A stretch of DNA of 64,000 nt, taken from the NCBI GenBank assembly GCA_028874195.1, contig JAPPLM010000055.1, forward strand, positions 44,715 through 108,714, written 5' to 3'. Made by a program: the position numbers and the translations under genes. The DNA is from Chloroflexota bacterium. GTDB lineage: Bacteria; Chloroflexota; UBA11872; VXOZ01. Position 1 is the stretch's first letter. Each line of letters begins with the position of its first letter. The notes under the pieces are model-generated. The model ran no database searches and had not been told where the DNA came from. It was given only the letters and a program-made list of their open reading frames with translations. Positions 53,183 to 62,706 of the stretch are shown in pieces.

Positions 53183-53765
53183 CCGCGCCTTCACGGAGAA
53201 TGCGCGCGGGCCGCACGGTGCAGTCAATCACGGTTGAAGGTGTGTTGCCGGGCGCCGGGCCGCCATCCAAAATCAGGTCTACGGCGCCGCCGAGTTGATC
53301 TTCCGCTTCCTCTGCCGTGGTGGCAGGCGGCCTACCGCTCAGGTTGGCGCTGGTGCCGGTTATGGGAAAGCCTGCCGCTGCAAGCAGGGCTTGAATTGCG
53401 GTGTGATTTGGCTGCCGCACCGCGAGCGTTGTCTCTCCCAACAGCGGTGAGAGGCCCTCTTGCTTCAGCAAGACGATAGTAAGCGCGCCGGGCCAAAACG
53501 CGTCGATGAGACCTTCCGCACTCGGCGGCACTGCTACAACAAGCTCTCGCAGATGGCCGCGGTCTCCGATCAACACCGGCAGCGACTTCTCATCCGGTCG
53601 TTGCTTGGCGTCCATCACCCTGTCTAACGCCTCTTGCGAGAAGACGTTGGCGCCAAGCCCATACACGGTATCGGTGGGATAGGCGACGATGCCGCCCGCT
53701 CGGAGCACCTTCGCCGCGCGTTTGGTGGCGGTCGGATCGGATGCGGGGAGAATCTTTGCCGTCAT
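53136..53765 (-). CDS. L-threonylcarbamoyladenylate synthase (Sua5/YrdC/TsaC domain)
   Basis: 209 residues of the short YrdC-only form. It would make TC-AMP for the tRNA t6A modification. Marks: AAKVLRAGGIVAYPTDTVYG, LGANVFSQEALDRVMDAKQR, KSLPVLIGD, PGALTIVL, VRQPNHTAIQALL, TGTSANLSGRPPATTAEE and VDLILDGGPAPGNTPSTVID. I start at ATG 53765 (MTAKILP), though GTG 53789 is in frame. 3' overlap with the Nudix gene. Confidence 0.92.
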   Translation of the reverse strand: MTAKILPASDPTATKRAAKVLRAGGIVAYPTDTVYGLGANVFSQEALDRVMDAKQRPDEKSLPVLIGDRGHLRELVVAVPPSAEGLIDAFWPGALTIVLLKQEGLSPLLGETTLAVRQPNHTAIQALLAAAGFPITGTSANLSGRPPATTAEEAEDQLGGAVDLILDGGPAPGNTPSTVIDCTVRPARILREGAVTRSALAAVLGDLAP

Positions 53766-53828
53766 TAATTCAACCGGGTATTCGGGCACATGCTATTAGA
53801 ACTCATCTCACAAATACGTTGCCTGTGC

Positions 53829-53905
53829 AGACCTGCCCTTCGACAAGCTCAGGGCGAACGGAAAAAGCGAAAATCCGCTCGTGCTGAGCCTGTCGAGGCA
53901 ATTTA
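53829..53905. repeat. TTCGACAAGCTCAGG-type repeat
   Basis: CCCTTCGACAAGCTCAGGGC with GAACGG and, inverted, CGTGCTGAGCCTGTCGAGG; the best-kept copy of this family in the window. Confidence 0.7.
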
Positions 53906-54001
53906 TGATATAGCCTCTAGTATCTGGCGCTGTGAATGCGGTCCAGACCGCATGGAGCGGGGGTCTATTCTCCAGGCCAACGGGGCCGACCGGCTGCCAC
54001 A

Positions 54002-54820
54002 TCAGGCACGCAGCACGTGCTTTTCAATGGCCACGGCGACACCGTCCTCCGCATAGCTCGTGGTCACAAAGTCCGCGGCGGCCTTGACGCGTGGATCGCC
54101 GTCTGCCATCGCCACGCCGAACCCGGCAGTTTCAACCAGGCTCAGGTCGTTCAGGTTATCCCCGATGCCCATCGTTTCCTCCAGCGGGATGTCGAGGGCG
54201 CTGGCAAGCTGTGTGAGCGCGCGTCCTTTGGAGACTTCCGCATGGATGGCCTCGGTATAGTACGCATGTGATTTTGTAATGCCCAAGCGGTTGCCGAAGT
54301 GGGCGGTGAGTTCCTCCACCAGGCGGTCAGTCTTGTCTTCGTCAAGGTTTACCAGCACGAGCTTGGTGGAAGGATTGTCTTGCAGAAACGCTGCTAAGTC
54401 CGGCACCACGGTGGCCTCGACACGCGCAATGCGCTTATAGACTTCCGCCTCCGGCGTGAGGGTTTCCACGTAGAGACGATCGTCGGCAAAAGCATTCACC
54501 TGGATGCCCCGCGTGCGCGCCAATGCCACGACTTCCCGCGCCAACTCCGGCGGGACGGGCAGGTGGAACGTCGTCTCCTCCGTGACGGGGTGGCGCACCA
54601 GACCTCCCTGGTAGCAGATGAGCGGCACGGTGATATTCAATTCCTGGGCATACGTCACCATGGCCCCGAACATGCGCCCGCTGGCGAGCGTCACCGTCAC
54701 CCCTTGCGCCTGGGCGGCGGCTATCGCCTGCTTTACCCGCGGCGAGACCGTGAGATTGTGGTCAATGAGCGTACCGTCCAGATCAATGGCGATAAGCCGG
54801 AATTCACGGCTTGAGCTCAT
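54002..54820 (-). CDS. Cof-type HAD-IIB phosphatase
   Basis: 272 residues. HAD motif I IAIDLDGTLIDHN (nucleophile Asp13, acid Asp15), motif II VTLASGR, cap domain inserted after, and motif III/IV K (VSKGRALTQLA) and GDNLNDLSLVETAGFGVAMAN-type with D (IGDNLND). Acts on small phosphate compounds such as sugar phosphates. ATG 54820 overlaps the stop of endonuclease IV by 4 bp (ATGA), so the two are one operon. Confidence 0.94.
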   Translation of the reverse strand: MSSSREFRLIAIDLDGTLIDHNLTVSPRVKQAIAAAQAQGVTVTLASGRMFGAMVTYAQELNITVPLICYQGGLVRHPVTEETTFHLPVPPELAREVVALARTRGIQVNAFADDRLYVETLTPEAEVYKRIARVEATVVPDLAAFLQDNPSTKLVLVNLDEDKTDRLVEELTAHFGNRLGITKSHAYYTEAIHAEVSKGRALTQLASALDIPLEETMGIGDNLNDLSLVETAGFGVAMADGDPRVKAAADFVTTSYAEDGVAVAIEKHVLRA

Positions 54821-55653
54821 GCCATGAGCCCCCGCACAATGTCCATGTTCGCCTGATCGGGCCCCTTATCATCGAATCCCGGCACTTCCAGCACGGCGCA
54901 CGTATCCGCAAGCGCGTCATGGTTGACGATGTAGCGGAACGCTTCCAGCCCGATGTGGCCTTCGCCGATGTTCTCGTGGCGGTCCTTTTGGGAGTTGTAC
55001 GGCACCTTGGAGTCATTGAGGTGAAAGGCGGCAAGACGATCCAGCCCGAATTCGGCGTCGATCTCTGCCAGCATGGCGTCAAAGCCCTCGGCTGTCTCCA
55101 CGTGGTACCCGGAGGCAAAGGCATGGGCCGTATCCACGCAGAGCTTGATGCGCTCATGGCTGCCGCAAGCGCGGAGGATCGTGCCCAACTCTTCGAAACT
55201 GGAGCCGATGTTCCCGCCAGATCCGGCGCTGTTTTCCAGCAAGAGCGGCACGTTGTCGGATGCGGCTAACGCCTCGTCAATGGCGGCTTCGATCCGAGGC
55301 AAGGCCTGTTCGAGGCCATCCCCAAGATGGCTGCCGACGTGCGTGACCACGCCGGCGGCGTTGATCAGGTCGCCCGTTTGCAGTTGGTAGGTCAGCGTCA
55401 TTACCGACTTTTCGTAGTTCTCCGGCTTGGGCGAACCGGTGTTGATGAGATACTGGGTATGGCAGAACACCGGCAACGGCGACTCCGCCTGGGCGGCCGT
55501 GAAGGCGGCTATGTGCTCGTCTTTGGGGAGCGCGCGTTGCCAGCCGCGCGGGTTGGAACTGAAGATCTGAAAGCACTCGCACCCCAAGTCTGCCGCGCGA
55601 GCAATAGAGGTGGCGATGCCGCCGGCGGTGCGCACGTGGGCGCCAAGTAGCAT
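54817..55653 (-). CDS. nfo: Deoxyribonuclease IV (AP endonuclease)
   Basis: 278 residues; cuts DNA 5' of abasic sites using three zinc ions. Marks: MLLGAHVRTAGGIATSIARA start, FQIFSSNPRGWQ, VFCHTQYLINTGSPK, VTHVGSHLGDG, LLLENSAGSGGNIGSSFEE, IKLCVDTAHAFASGY and AFHLNDSKVPYNSQKDRHEN with IGEGHIGLEAF, the metal His/Asp/Glu set in order. I start at 55653 with GAAGGGA upstream; an upstream in-frame ATG (55764) precedes intergenic-like sequence. Confidence 0.96.
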   Translation of the reverse strand: MLLGAHVRTAGGIATSIARAADLGCECFQIFSSNPRGWQRALPKDEHIAAFTAAQAESPLPVFCHTQYLINTGSPKPENYEKSVMTLTYQLQTGDLINAAGVVTHVGSHLGDGLEQALPRIEAAIDEALAASDNVPLLLENSAGSGGNIGSSFEELGTILRACGSHERIKLCVDTAHAFASGYHVETAEGFDAMLAEIDAEFGLDRLAAFHLNDSKVPYNSQKDRHENIGEGHIGLEAFRYIVNHDALADTCAVLEVPGFDDKGPDQANMDIVRGLMA

Positions 55654-55943
55654 TGGTAAGTCCCTTCGTGAGCAATTGTGGAAGGAAACGGTGAGGAATA
55701 GAACTGTGATCATTATAGCAAAGCGAATGCTCACAGTGGGACTTAGCCGGGGATGCCACAGCACAGTCTCCTAACACGAGGGTCGCAGTAGTAACGCTAT
55801 AATGTGAGGAAAGGTCCCAACCCCGCAGTGCAAGTGCTGCACGACTAAGAGTTGTCCAGACAGCGGATCGAGAGGGAGTTCTGGGCGGGTGGTGAGAGGG
55901 TAGGACCACGTGGACGCAAACTGCGAAACGGGGACGCGAACGC

Positions 55944-58391
55944 ATGCGGAATATCCTAAGCGGGCTCTTGGGCAGTCGTGACGAAGAGGGAATCGCGCCA
56001 ACCGCGCGTTTGGTGCGGCGCGACCCGGCTGATTCCGGCAGGCTGCTGCACGACCTCGGCGGCGGTGTGCTGCTCTACGAGGACGCGTTCGTCCTGGGCG
56101 GCGATACATACCCTCGCCGGCAGCCGCCGCTCTCGCTTGACTTAGAGCGCAGCGAAGAGACGGCACATAGTGATATTCCCAGCCAGTTCGACGGCTGGGA
56201 CGGCGCGCGGAGCTTTGCCAGCGCCGTTCCGCAGGAGCATGAGGTTTTTCAGCACTGTACGCCGCGCATGGCGGCAACGCTCAGTCAGATGGCGCACGTG
56301 CTGCGCGCGGACTCCGCTAACCCTTCCATATTGCTTACCGGGCCGACGGGTTGCGGCAAGACGACCCTGGCCAAGACGTTCTGTTTCTTGGCAAGTGAGC
56401 CGTGCGTAGAGATCACATTCAGCGGTGATACGGCCCTGAGCGACTTCTACCAGTCGGTGGAAGTCGTCACCCAGGCCGGCAGCCAGGCGCACAGTACGGC
56501 GACGGTGCTCGGTCCCGCCGTGGACGCCATGCTCACCGGCAAGAAGCTGCTGCTCAACGAGGTGAATATCATTCCGCAAGACCTGCTGAGCGTCTTTACG
56601 CAGGCGTTGGACGCGCGCCAGGTGGTGCTCTCCGGCAGCGAGTGGGGCAACGTGACGGTGCCGGTGCATCCCCAATTCGGCGTGATTGCCACCGCCAATC
56701 CGAACTATACCGGCACGCTGGAGATTGGGGTGACGTGGGAGCGCCGCTTCGGTCACGGCACGGGCAACGTGGCGATGGACTTCCTGCCGCCTGAAGAAGA
56801 GGCCGAGGCGGTGTATCACGAGTTGCAACGCGTGCAGGTACTCGAGCGCATCGAGGCCATGCCGCCGATGGAAGCGTGCACGGCTGTAGCCGCGGCGGCC
56901 GCGGAGTTGCGGGGTCATGCGGAACTTGGTGGGATCATGCGCGATCGGGTTTCAACCCGTTCGTTGGTGCACTGGCTCAGTGTGTGCGGCCTCACGGGTT
57001 TTTCGCTGGCGTCTGTTGCCAGGGACGCCATCCTGACGTTGGCGCCGCCGGAGGCCCGGCAAGAGGCCAGCGAACTCGTCGAAAAGCTGCTGCTCGGCGT
57101 GACCTGGCCCGCGAGAACCCACCGCCGCGTGAGCGGTGTGCTCTTGCCGGAAGTCACCGTGCCGGAGGAAAGCGTGGTTGCGCTCGCGGGTGTTGCCCAA
57201 GCGCACCTGCCCTTGGCTCAAGATGGTGAGAGTGCCTACAAAACGGGCGGCCTCGAGAATGAAGTGTATCAGCCGGTAGACGGCGATTCCACAGGAAAAC
57301 AGCCGGCGCTTGACCGTTATCAGTGTACGCTCCCTGATGGCACACGGCTGCAACTGCAGGAACCGCTCTACACGTGGGCAGGCAATGCCATGGCACTGGG
57401 ACTCCGCCTGCGGGCGTGGGATCCCAACGGACTTGAGATCTCCGAGCCAGATCGCTTGGCAGAGTTTGAGGCGGTATTGAGCGCCGCATACGGTATTACG
57501 GTGCCCAGGCCCATCGGCAACATCCCTGCCGGTGACGTGGCGCTCCCCTGTTTCACCCGGTCGAGTTGGTCTGCATTGCGTCTACTCGAAGCGGCGCTTG
57601 TGCTCGACCGGCCCGTCTACCTCAAGGGTCCGCCCGGCAGCGGCAAGTCGGCGTTGGTGCGCACGCTGGCGCGGCAGCGGCAGGTGCCGCTCGTGGAGTT
57701 GTCATTTACGGGCGAAACCTCCAAGCACGATCTCCTCGTGAGTCGCCGTCTGCGCACCGGAGAAACGCAGTGGACGGTGCAAGCCTTTCTTGAAGCTGTC
57801 ATCAAGGGTTACTTAGTGCTGGTGAATGACTACAACCTTGCGTATTCGGACGTGCACTCGTTGCTGAACAGTCTCTTCGACAAGGGTCGGCGTCTGACGC
57901 TGCCGGACGGGCGCACGGTGACGGCGCACCCGCGCTTCCGCTTGGTGGCTACGGGACAGCCGGAGGGTCCGGGCGTGAAACCGTTGAATGAAGGGGTGGA
58001 GAACCGTTTTGGGGCAATTCTTGAGTTGGCCTATCCCTCCTCCGGCGAGGAGCTTGCCATTCTGCGCAGTGTTGGGCGTGGTTTGCCGGACCCGACGCTG
58101 CGGGCAATCGTTGACTTTGTCGGCCAGTGCCGGCGCTGGGCGGCGGGCGCGGTGCCCGCTGACCTGGAACAGGAAGCGATCTGGCAAGATACCGTCTCCC
58201 CTGAGTTGATTGCCGCCGTCGCCGCGGCGGGCAACTGGAGTACGGCGGAACTCGTGGCCGTGGCGCGGAGCGCGGACGATGGCGGTATCTTGTTGGATCG
58301 GTTTCAAGAAGGGGTGCTCTCCGCTGCTACCCCCGCGGCAAGGAGAATACTGGAAGTTCTTCTCCTGCAATACAATGTGACAACTGAGTGA
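55944..58391 (+). CDS. Tandem AAA_5 ATPase (MoxR/midasin-like)
   Basis: 815 residues with two dynein-related AAA modules. The first has Walker A GPTGCGKT at 133-140, followed by FSGDTALSDFYQSVEVV and a LLLNEVNIIPQDLL Walker B-like loop with ANPNYTGT sensor; the second has GPPGSGKS at 562-569, VELSFTGETSKHDLLVS, and VLVNDYNLAYSDVHSLLNSL. The pattern is that of MoxR-family ATPases but duplicated in one chain. It precedes a VWA protein by 245 bp and a membrane protein, so it probably powers remodelling of a complex by pulling on that partner. ATG 55944. Confidence 0.88.
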   Translation: MRNILSGLLGSRDEEGIAPTARLVRRDPADSGRLLHDLGGGVLLYEDAFVLGGDTYPRRQPPLSLDLERSEETAHSDIPSQFDGWDGARSFASAVPQEHEVFQHCTPRMAATLSQMAHVLRADSANPSILLTGPTGCGKTTLAKTFCFLASEPCVEITFSGDTALSDFYQSVEVVTQAGSQAHSTATVLGPAVDAMLTGKKLLLNEVNIIPQDLLSVFTQALDARQVVLSGSEWGNVTVPVHPQFGVIATANPNYTGTLEIGVTWERRFGHGTGNVAMDFLPPEEEAEAVYHELQRVQVLERIEAMPPMEACTAVAAAAAELRGHAELGGIMRDRVSTRSLVHWLSVCGLTGFSLASVARDAILTLAPPEARQEASELVEKLLLGVTWPARTHRRVSGVLLPEVTVPEESVVALAGVAQAHLPLAQDGESAYKTGGLENEVYQPVDGDSTGKQPALDRYQCTLPDGTRLQLQEPLYTWAGNAMALGLRLRAWDPNGLEISEPDRLAEFEAVLSAAYGITVPRPIGNIPAGDVALPCFTRSSWSALRLLEAALVLDRPVYLKGPPGSGKSALVRTLARQRQVPLVELSFTGETSKHDLLVSRRLRTGETQWTVQAFLEAVIKGYLVLVNDYNLAYSDVHSLLNSLFDKGRRLTLPDGRTVTAHPRFRLVATGQPEGPGVKPLNEGVENRFGAILELAYPSSGEELAILRSVGRGLPDPTLRAIVDFVGQCRRWAAGAVPADLEQEAIWQDTVSPELIAAVAAAGNWSTAELVAVARSADDGGILLDRFQEGVLSAATPAARRILEVLLLQYNVTTE

Positions 58392-58410
58392 ACGTGACGA
58401 TGAGCGTATC

Positions 58411-58434
58411 GTAGCGCGGGGGCTTGTCCCCCGC
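58411..58434. repeat. GC-rich hairpin repeat
   Basis: Exact forward copy 20 bp after the AAA gene, between the ATPase and VWA genes. Confidence 0.8.
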
Positions 58435-58464
58435 AGTGAGAGCTTTGCGTATGCTATCAAGCAA

Positions 58465-58570
58465 GTGGACTCGACGAGGATTCACCCTCACCCCGGCCCT
58501 CTCCCACTGGGAGAGGGGGTCTTTTCGGCTGTCGCTCCGGGTTGTGCAATGGTCTCCAGAGGGAGAGGGG
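58465..58570. repeat. CCCTCTCCC/GGGAGAGGG palindromic insert
   Basis: TCACCCTCACCCCGGCCCTC then TCCCACTGGGAGAGGGGGTC is a strong hairpin often seen dispersed in genomes of this kind; a further GAGGGAGAGGGGGTTTTTTC lies downstream. It sits before the VWA start and makes an upstream in-frame codon at 58465 an unlikely start. Confidence 0.55.
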
Positions 58571-58635
58571 GTTTTTTCGCTTCTCAGAAGGGTTATGCAA
58601 AGCATGCTCTGTGTCCTGTCACGAGGGTCTCCGCA

Positions 58636-60663
58636 ATGGAGAAACATGACGATAGGGTGGGCATGGCTTCCCCGGTAACGGCAAATCCGGCAGCGCAAGC
58701 CGAGGCGCGGGTGCGCGATACCCACTTCACCCATGGTGAGGTCGTGGCGCTGGCGCGGCTCATCCTGCGCGATTCTCACCTCAACGTCGTCGCGGGCAGC
58801 GAGTGGGCCTACATCGCGCGCGGGCATACTCTGACGTATCCGTCACGCGTACTGAACACCTGGGCCGGTACCAGCGTAGTGGGCGCTATCTGCCAGCAGA
58901 TGGGAGAGGCCCAGCATACCGGCGTGATGGGCGAGCGGGCCCTCCAGAGCTTTTCACGCATCGCGCCGGTGGCCTTTGCCGCCGTGATGCCGTTTGCGCG
59001 CATGGTGAATGAGTTGCGGGTAAATCGCATGCACCTGGAGCGACACCCCGGCTCGGCGCGCTTCTTACGGGCGCTGTACGCCGACAATCCCCAGTGGTCA
59101 TCCGCGCGCCGCCGCAGCACGCCCCTGCGAGAACAGGTGCAGCAGGGTCTGCTCGACCGTTGGCTGCGCGAGGTGTGGCCGGGCCGCACGCGCCCGATGC
59201 ACATTGGGGGTACGGCAGACCGGTACGTTGACGTGCTCTGGCCCGGTGTGTGGGACGCGCTGCGCCGGGACTCTCTGCCACAAATGTTGGATGTGCTGGC
59301 ACGGCGGATGCTTCCCCTATTGCACGACCTCGTGGAAGAGGACGCGCGACGGGCCTTGGACCGGCCGGAAGGCGACCGGCCCGACGTGGAAGGAGATGCT
59401 CCCGAAGAGGAGGTCGCCGAGGCCCTTGGGGAATTGCACATCGAGGCAGCCAGCGACGACCGGACTGAAACCACGGACGACGAACGCGACGATTCGGATA
59501 TGCCGGGCAAGGCTGCGTCCCGGACCGATGCCGAGCCGCTCTCGGCGTCTGCCAATGAAGACGGCGGCCCCGCCAAAGTGGAAAGCAGCCCAAACGATCA
59601 GGCGGAACTGCGGCAGGATGGCGACGCCGCCACACGCGAAAAACCGCCGCTGCAGGGCCCGCCGCGGCTGATCGATCCCCGCATGTTCAAGGCGCGCCCC
59701 GGCGCGCTCAATCCGCTGCCGCGCACGATTGTGCAGGGTCTGGGGGAACGCCCGGCGGCGCCAAAGACCGACTACGAGAACTTCGACTACCGGGCGGCAG
59801 TGCGGCGCTTGGAGCCGGCAATCCGGCGTTCACTGAACGGCGAAGCCGGGCGAAAAGGTCTGAGGGAGATCATGATGCGCCGGCGCTTCGGCACGCTCGA
59901 ACCGGGGCGGCGCCCGCGTCGCCGTCGCGGCGGCGATAGCGGCGAGATCGATACCGACCACGTCGAGCGTTTGGTTGTCGCGCCCGAACAAGCGTTTCTC
60001 AAGGGAGTACGGGCCCCGCGGGCCGACCATCAGAAGGACTTCGCTGCCATCATCCTCATTGACGTGAGCGGGAGCATGGTGGCCAAGGGCTACTCTACGC
60101 GCAAGTTCGACCACACGGTAGACGCCGCCGTTATCTTTGCCGAAATCCATGAACGGCTGCGCATTCCCTATCAGATGATGGCGTTTTCGGAGGAGGTCTG
60201 GCGTCTGCGCACGTTCGACGAATGTGCCTTTTCCACACAGGTGGTCGCCAACGAACGCACCTACACACCCAAGGACCTGAGCAGCATCTTTCGCGCGATG
60301 TACGAACAGCCGCATAAGAAGACGGATGATGCCGGAGCGCTGCGCCAAGGGGTGCACGATGTGCAGCAGCAGAAGGGACTCAAGACTGTTCTGGTCCTGA
60401 CGGATGGCATTTCCTCAAATCGGCGCAAGCTGCGCGAGGTCCTCTTTCACGTCGAGCGGCGCAACGGCATGGTTGGCTCCGGCGACGCCTTGGGCATCAT
60501 TGTGTTTGGCATAGGCGTGCCCGGCGATGCGCTGGCCGAATCCTATGTGATTCAGGCGGACGGCCGCTTTCTGCGCTGTCTGCAGACGGTGGTGGTGCCC
60601 GACGTGGCGCGGCTGCCGCGTATGATTCAGACGACAGTCGAGCGCCGTATTCGCGGCGTCTAA
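58636..60663 (+). CDS. VWA (MIDAS) domain protein, MoxR/CobT-like partner
   Basis: 675 residues. N-terminal 270 residues are helical (VVALARLILRDSHLNVVAG, HTGVMGERALQSFSRIAPVA); then a charged acidic linker (EDARRALDRPEGDRPDVEGD... to about 360); the C-terminal VWA carries the MIDAS DVSGSMVAKG (476-485) with a Thr and Asp (VLTDGISSN near 586-594), which would hold Mg. This order (helical, acidic, VWA) is like CobT and CbbO. ATG 58636 with GAGGG upstream; ATG 58663 alternative. Together with the AAA it probably forms a chaperone-like remodelling complex. Confidence 0.88.
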   Translation: MEKHDDRVGMASPVTANPAAQAEARVRDTHFTHGEVVALARLILRDSHLNVVAGSEWAYIARGHTLTYPSRVLNTWAGTSVVGAICQQMGEAQHTGVMGERALQSFSRIAPVAFAAVMPFARMVNELRVNRMHLERHPGSARFLRALYADNPQWSSARRRSTPLREQVQQGLLDRWLREVWPGRTRPMHIGGTADRYVDVLWPGVWDALRRDSLPQMLDVLARRMLPLLHDLVEEDARRALDRPEGDRPDVEGDAPEEEVAEALGELHIEAASDDRTETTDDERDDSDMPGKAASRTDAEPLSASANEDGGPAKVESSPNDQAELRQDGDAATREKPPLQGPPRLIDPRMFKARPGALNPLPRTIVQGLGERPAAPKTDYENFDYRAAVRRLEPAIRRSLNGEAGRKGLREIMMRRRFGTLEPGRRPRRRRGGDSGEIDTDHVERLVVAPEQAFLKGVRAPRADHQKDFAAIILIDVSGSMVAKGYSTRKFDHTVDAAVIFAEIHERLRIPYQMMAFSEEVWRLRTFDECAFSTQVVANERTYTPKDLSSIFRAMYEQPHKKTDDAGALRQGVHDVQQQKGLKTVLVLTDGISSNRRKLREVLFHVERRNGMVGSGDALGIIVFGIGVPGDALAESYVIQADGRFLRCLQTVVVPDVARLPRMIQTTVERRIRGV

Positions 60664-60680
60664 GTAACAAGGAGCATGTG

Positions 60681-61451
60681 GTGAGGCCCAGTATTCAGCA
60701 CTCGGAGAGCGAGAATCTTCCCTGGGGGATGCGCGCAGTGATAGTGGTGTGGGTGATCTGGCTTGTACTGGCGCATACCAGTCGGGTGCTCCTTGACTTC
60801 TATGTTGTACTTTCCCCGCTGCGCTTCATAGGAGCGGCTACCGTCCAGGGACTGCGCGCCTCGATCTTTGCCCCCGGCGCGCTGGTAGCCGCCGCTTTGT
60901 TGGTGCCTGTTGGTATCGCCACCGTGATCGCATTCCGCATGGTAGCCGCTCGCTACCAAGGCGCACCGTTGCAGGCGCTGGCGTTCACGCGGCTAAATCC
61001 TGTATGGGTGCTGGCGGTGGTGGTGCTTGTCGGGGTCTTATTGGCATTTCTCCTGCGGTTCGCTCTTGGTTGGTCCAACTATCCGCTGCCGCTTCTCGAA
61101 CCGCCGGCAGGGTTCCTTTCCCGTCTTGATCTCGTGCTGTATGCGGTGAGCGTGCCCCTGACTGCGCTCCTGGTGGGTGTGATGGTATTTGGCTTCTGCT
61201 ATCCCGTTTTGGTGGGGCGCTTGGGTGCAATAGTAGGTGGGCTGCTCACTGCGGTCCTCTTTACCCTGCCGCAGCTTGCCGTGCACGGTGTCTATTGGCA
61301 ACCGGCCGCGGCCCTGCTGGCTATGGGGGTCTACTTGACGGCGGTTCGTATGCGCACCGGGTCGACCTATACCGCTACGCTTGGCTATACCGGCTTTTCG
61401 GTCTACATCGCGCTATCGGTCGCATTGGCAGAACTCGCCATTTCAGCATAG
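60681..61451 (+). CDS. Multi-pass membrane protein, hypothetical
   Basis: 256 residues, about six hydrophobic helices (WVIWLVLAHTSRVLLDFYV, LVAAALLVPVGIATVIAF, VLAVVVLVGVLLAFLL and more). Not recognised. Start GTG 60681 with AAGGAG 6 nt upstream; GTG 60678 next to it is in frame; the ATG at 60676 is in another frame. 17 bp after the VWA gene, so part of the same unit, and perhaps the complex's membrane dock or target. Confidence 0.75.
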   Translation: MRPSIQHSESENLPWGMRAVIVVWVIWLVLAHTSRVLLDFYVVLSPLRFIGAATVQGLRASIFAPGALVAAALLVPVGIATVIAFRMVAARYQGAPLQALAFTRLNPVWVLAVVVLVGVLLAFLLRFALGWSNYPLPLLEPPAGFLSRLDLVLYAVSVPLTALLVGVMVFGFCYPVLVGRLGAIVGGLLTAVLFTLPQLAVHGVYWQPAAALLAMGVYLTAVRMRTGSTYTATLGYTGFSVYIALSVALAELAISA

Positions 61452-61750
61452 AGCCGCGGCATTCTCTTGCCGCGTCAGCCGCCCCACGGTAAGCAACCCC
61501 TCTTCTGCTCGGTGACGACCGGCACAATCCGACCTCTCAGGCATGCGGCGCCTCGATAGACAGCGCAGCGCGCCTCTACCGCTGCCAAAGGCTTGAAGGC
61601 GGCGGCGGAGACGCGCTTGCTAATGTGAGAAGGGATCGGTTATGGAGGTATGCTAACTTGAGACTCTCTCCAGAATTGCGCAGGCACAAGCCTGTATTTA
61701 CGAGCGATTTTCGCAATGCCTCACAGGGGGATCGGGCATACGTTCTCGGC

Positions 61751-62176
61751 TTACGTGTCTGCGCCGCTCCGCCAGAGATAATGACCCGTCGCAGCCAATA
61801 CCAAGACGATAAGCGCATCAACGAACGCCCAAACAACCACATTGGCGACAGACTCGCCTTCCGAACCGAGATTTAAGAACGTGAACCAATTCGAGAAGAA
61901 CCAGAGGGCCACGAGGGTGGTAACGTACACCGCCACGTTCGCCTCCACGTATTCACGGCTAATGGCCTGATCCGCCTCCCGTTTCAGAGCGAACTTGCGC
62001 TGGCAATGTACGACCAACGCGATCACGATTGCGAGCGCCATCGGCCAGTCCAGAACGTTCCACACGTCTATGACGTCCAATGAGTCACGATAGAAGGAAT
62101 TGAAGACGAAGTGCACGGCCACGAGGAGTGCGACAACGCTGAGGTAAACCGCCAGCAACTTTCGTATAACGTCCAC
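61751..62176 (-). CDS. Small membrane protein, hypothetical
   Basis: 141 residues with four hydrophobic helices (LLAVYLSVVALLVAVHFVF, WPMALAIVIALVVHC, VTTLVALWFFSNWFTFL, FVDALIVLVLAATGHYLW). Not recognised. I start at GTG 62176, 7 bases after AAAGGAG; longer in-frame starts at 62194 and 62257 exist. Lies between the VWA-unit and nrdJ, in the reverse direction. Confidence 0.65.
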   Translation of the reverse strand: MDVIRKLLAVYLSVVALLVAVHFVFNSFYRDSLDVIDVWNVLDWPMALAIVIALVVHCQRKFALKREADQAISREYVEANVAVYVTTLVALWFFSNWFTFLNLGSEGESVANVVVWAFVDALIVLVLAATGHYLWRSGADT

Positions 62177-62706
62177 AAGCAGTACTCCTTTCATCAGTGT
62201 GCGGCGCCAGGCAAGCGAATGATGCGCCGCCTCTGGCGCACGCGTCGTATTGGGCATGGCCGCTGTTTGTATGTTCGGGATGCGGAGCGGTAGGTGAGTT
62301 GGGTATGTCAGGCGAGTATTGGCACTATCCTGACGGCTGCACGCTGTTTTGCGCCTTGTCGTCTCGCGTGTAGAGCACAGACGTGCAGCACGTGAATGGG
62401 TGGGAGGATGAAGGCAAGATAAAGTGTGGGTATAGAGCGGCGGGGTCGAGAAACCAAGGGAGGGCCTGTGCTACATAGAAACGCCTAGCAGAGTCTCGTT
62501 CGATTCAGGACTACACGCTTAACGCTATTCTGACTGACGATCTCCGCCGGGCTGTCAAGTTGATTGCTCAATGCTGCGCCTCCCGGCAGCGCTGAGAGAT
62601 CTTCCTGTAGCACCTCCTCTTTACTTGCGGCCTCGTTACGACGCGCTACCGGCGCTAGCATGCAACGTAGCACCGGTGCGAGAGTGAAGGGCGTAGACGC
62701 AACGGG
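62177..62706. other. Intergenic region, nothing recognised
   Basis: 530 bp between nrdJ's stop and the small membrane gene. Both genes read leftwards, so it is downstream of nrdJ. No repeat copy, RNA or supported frame. Confidence 0.4.
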
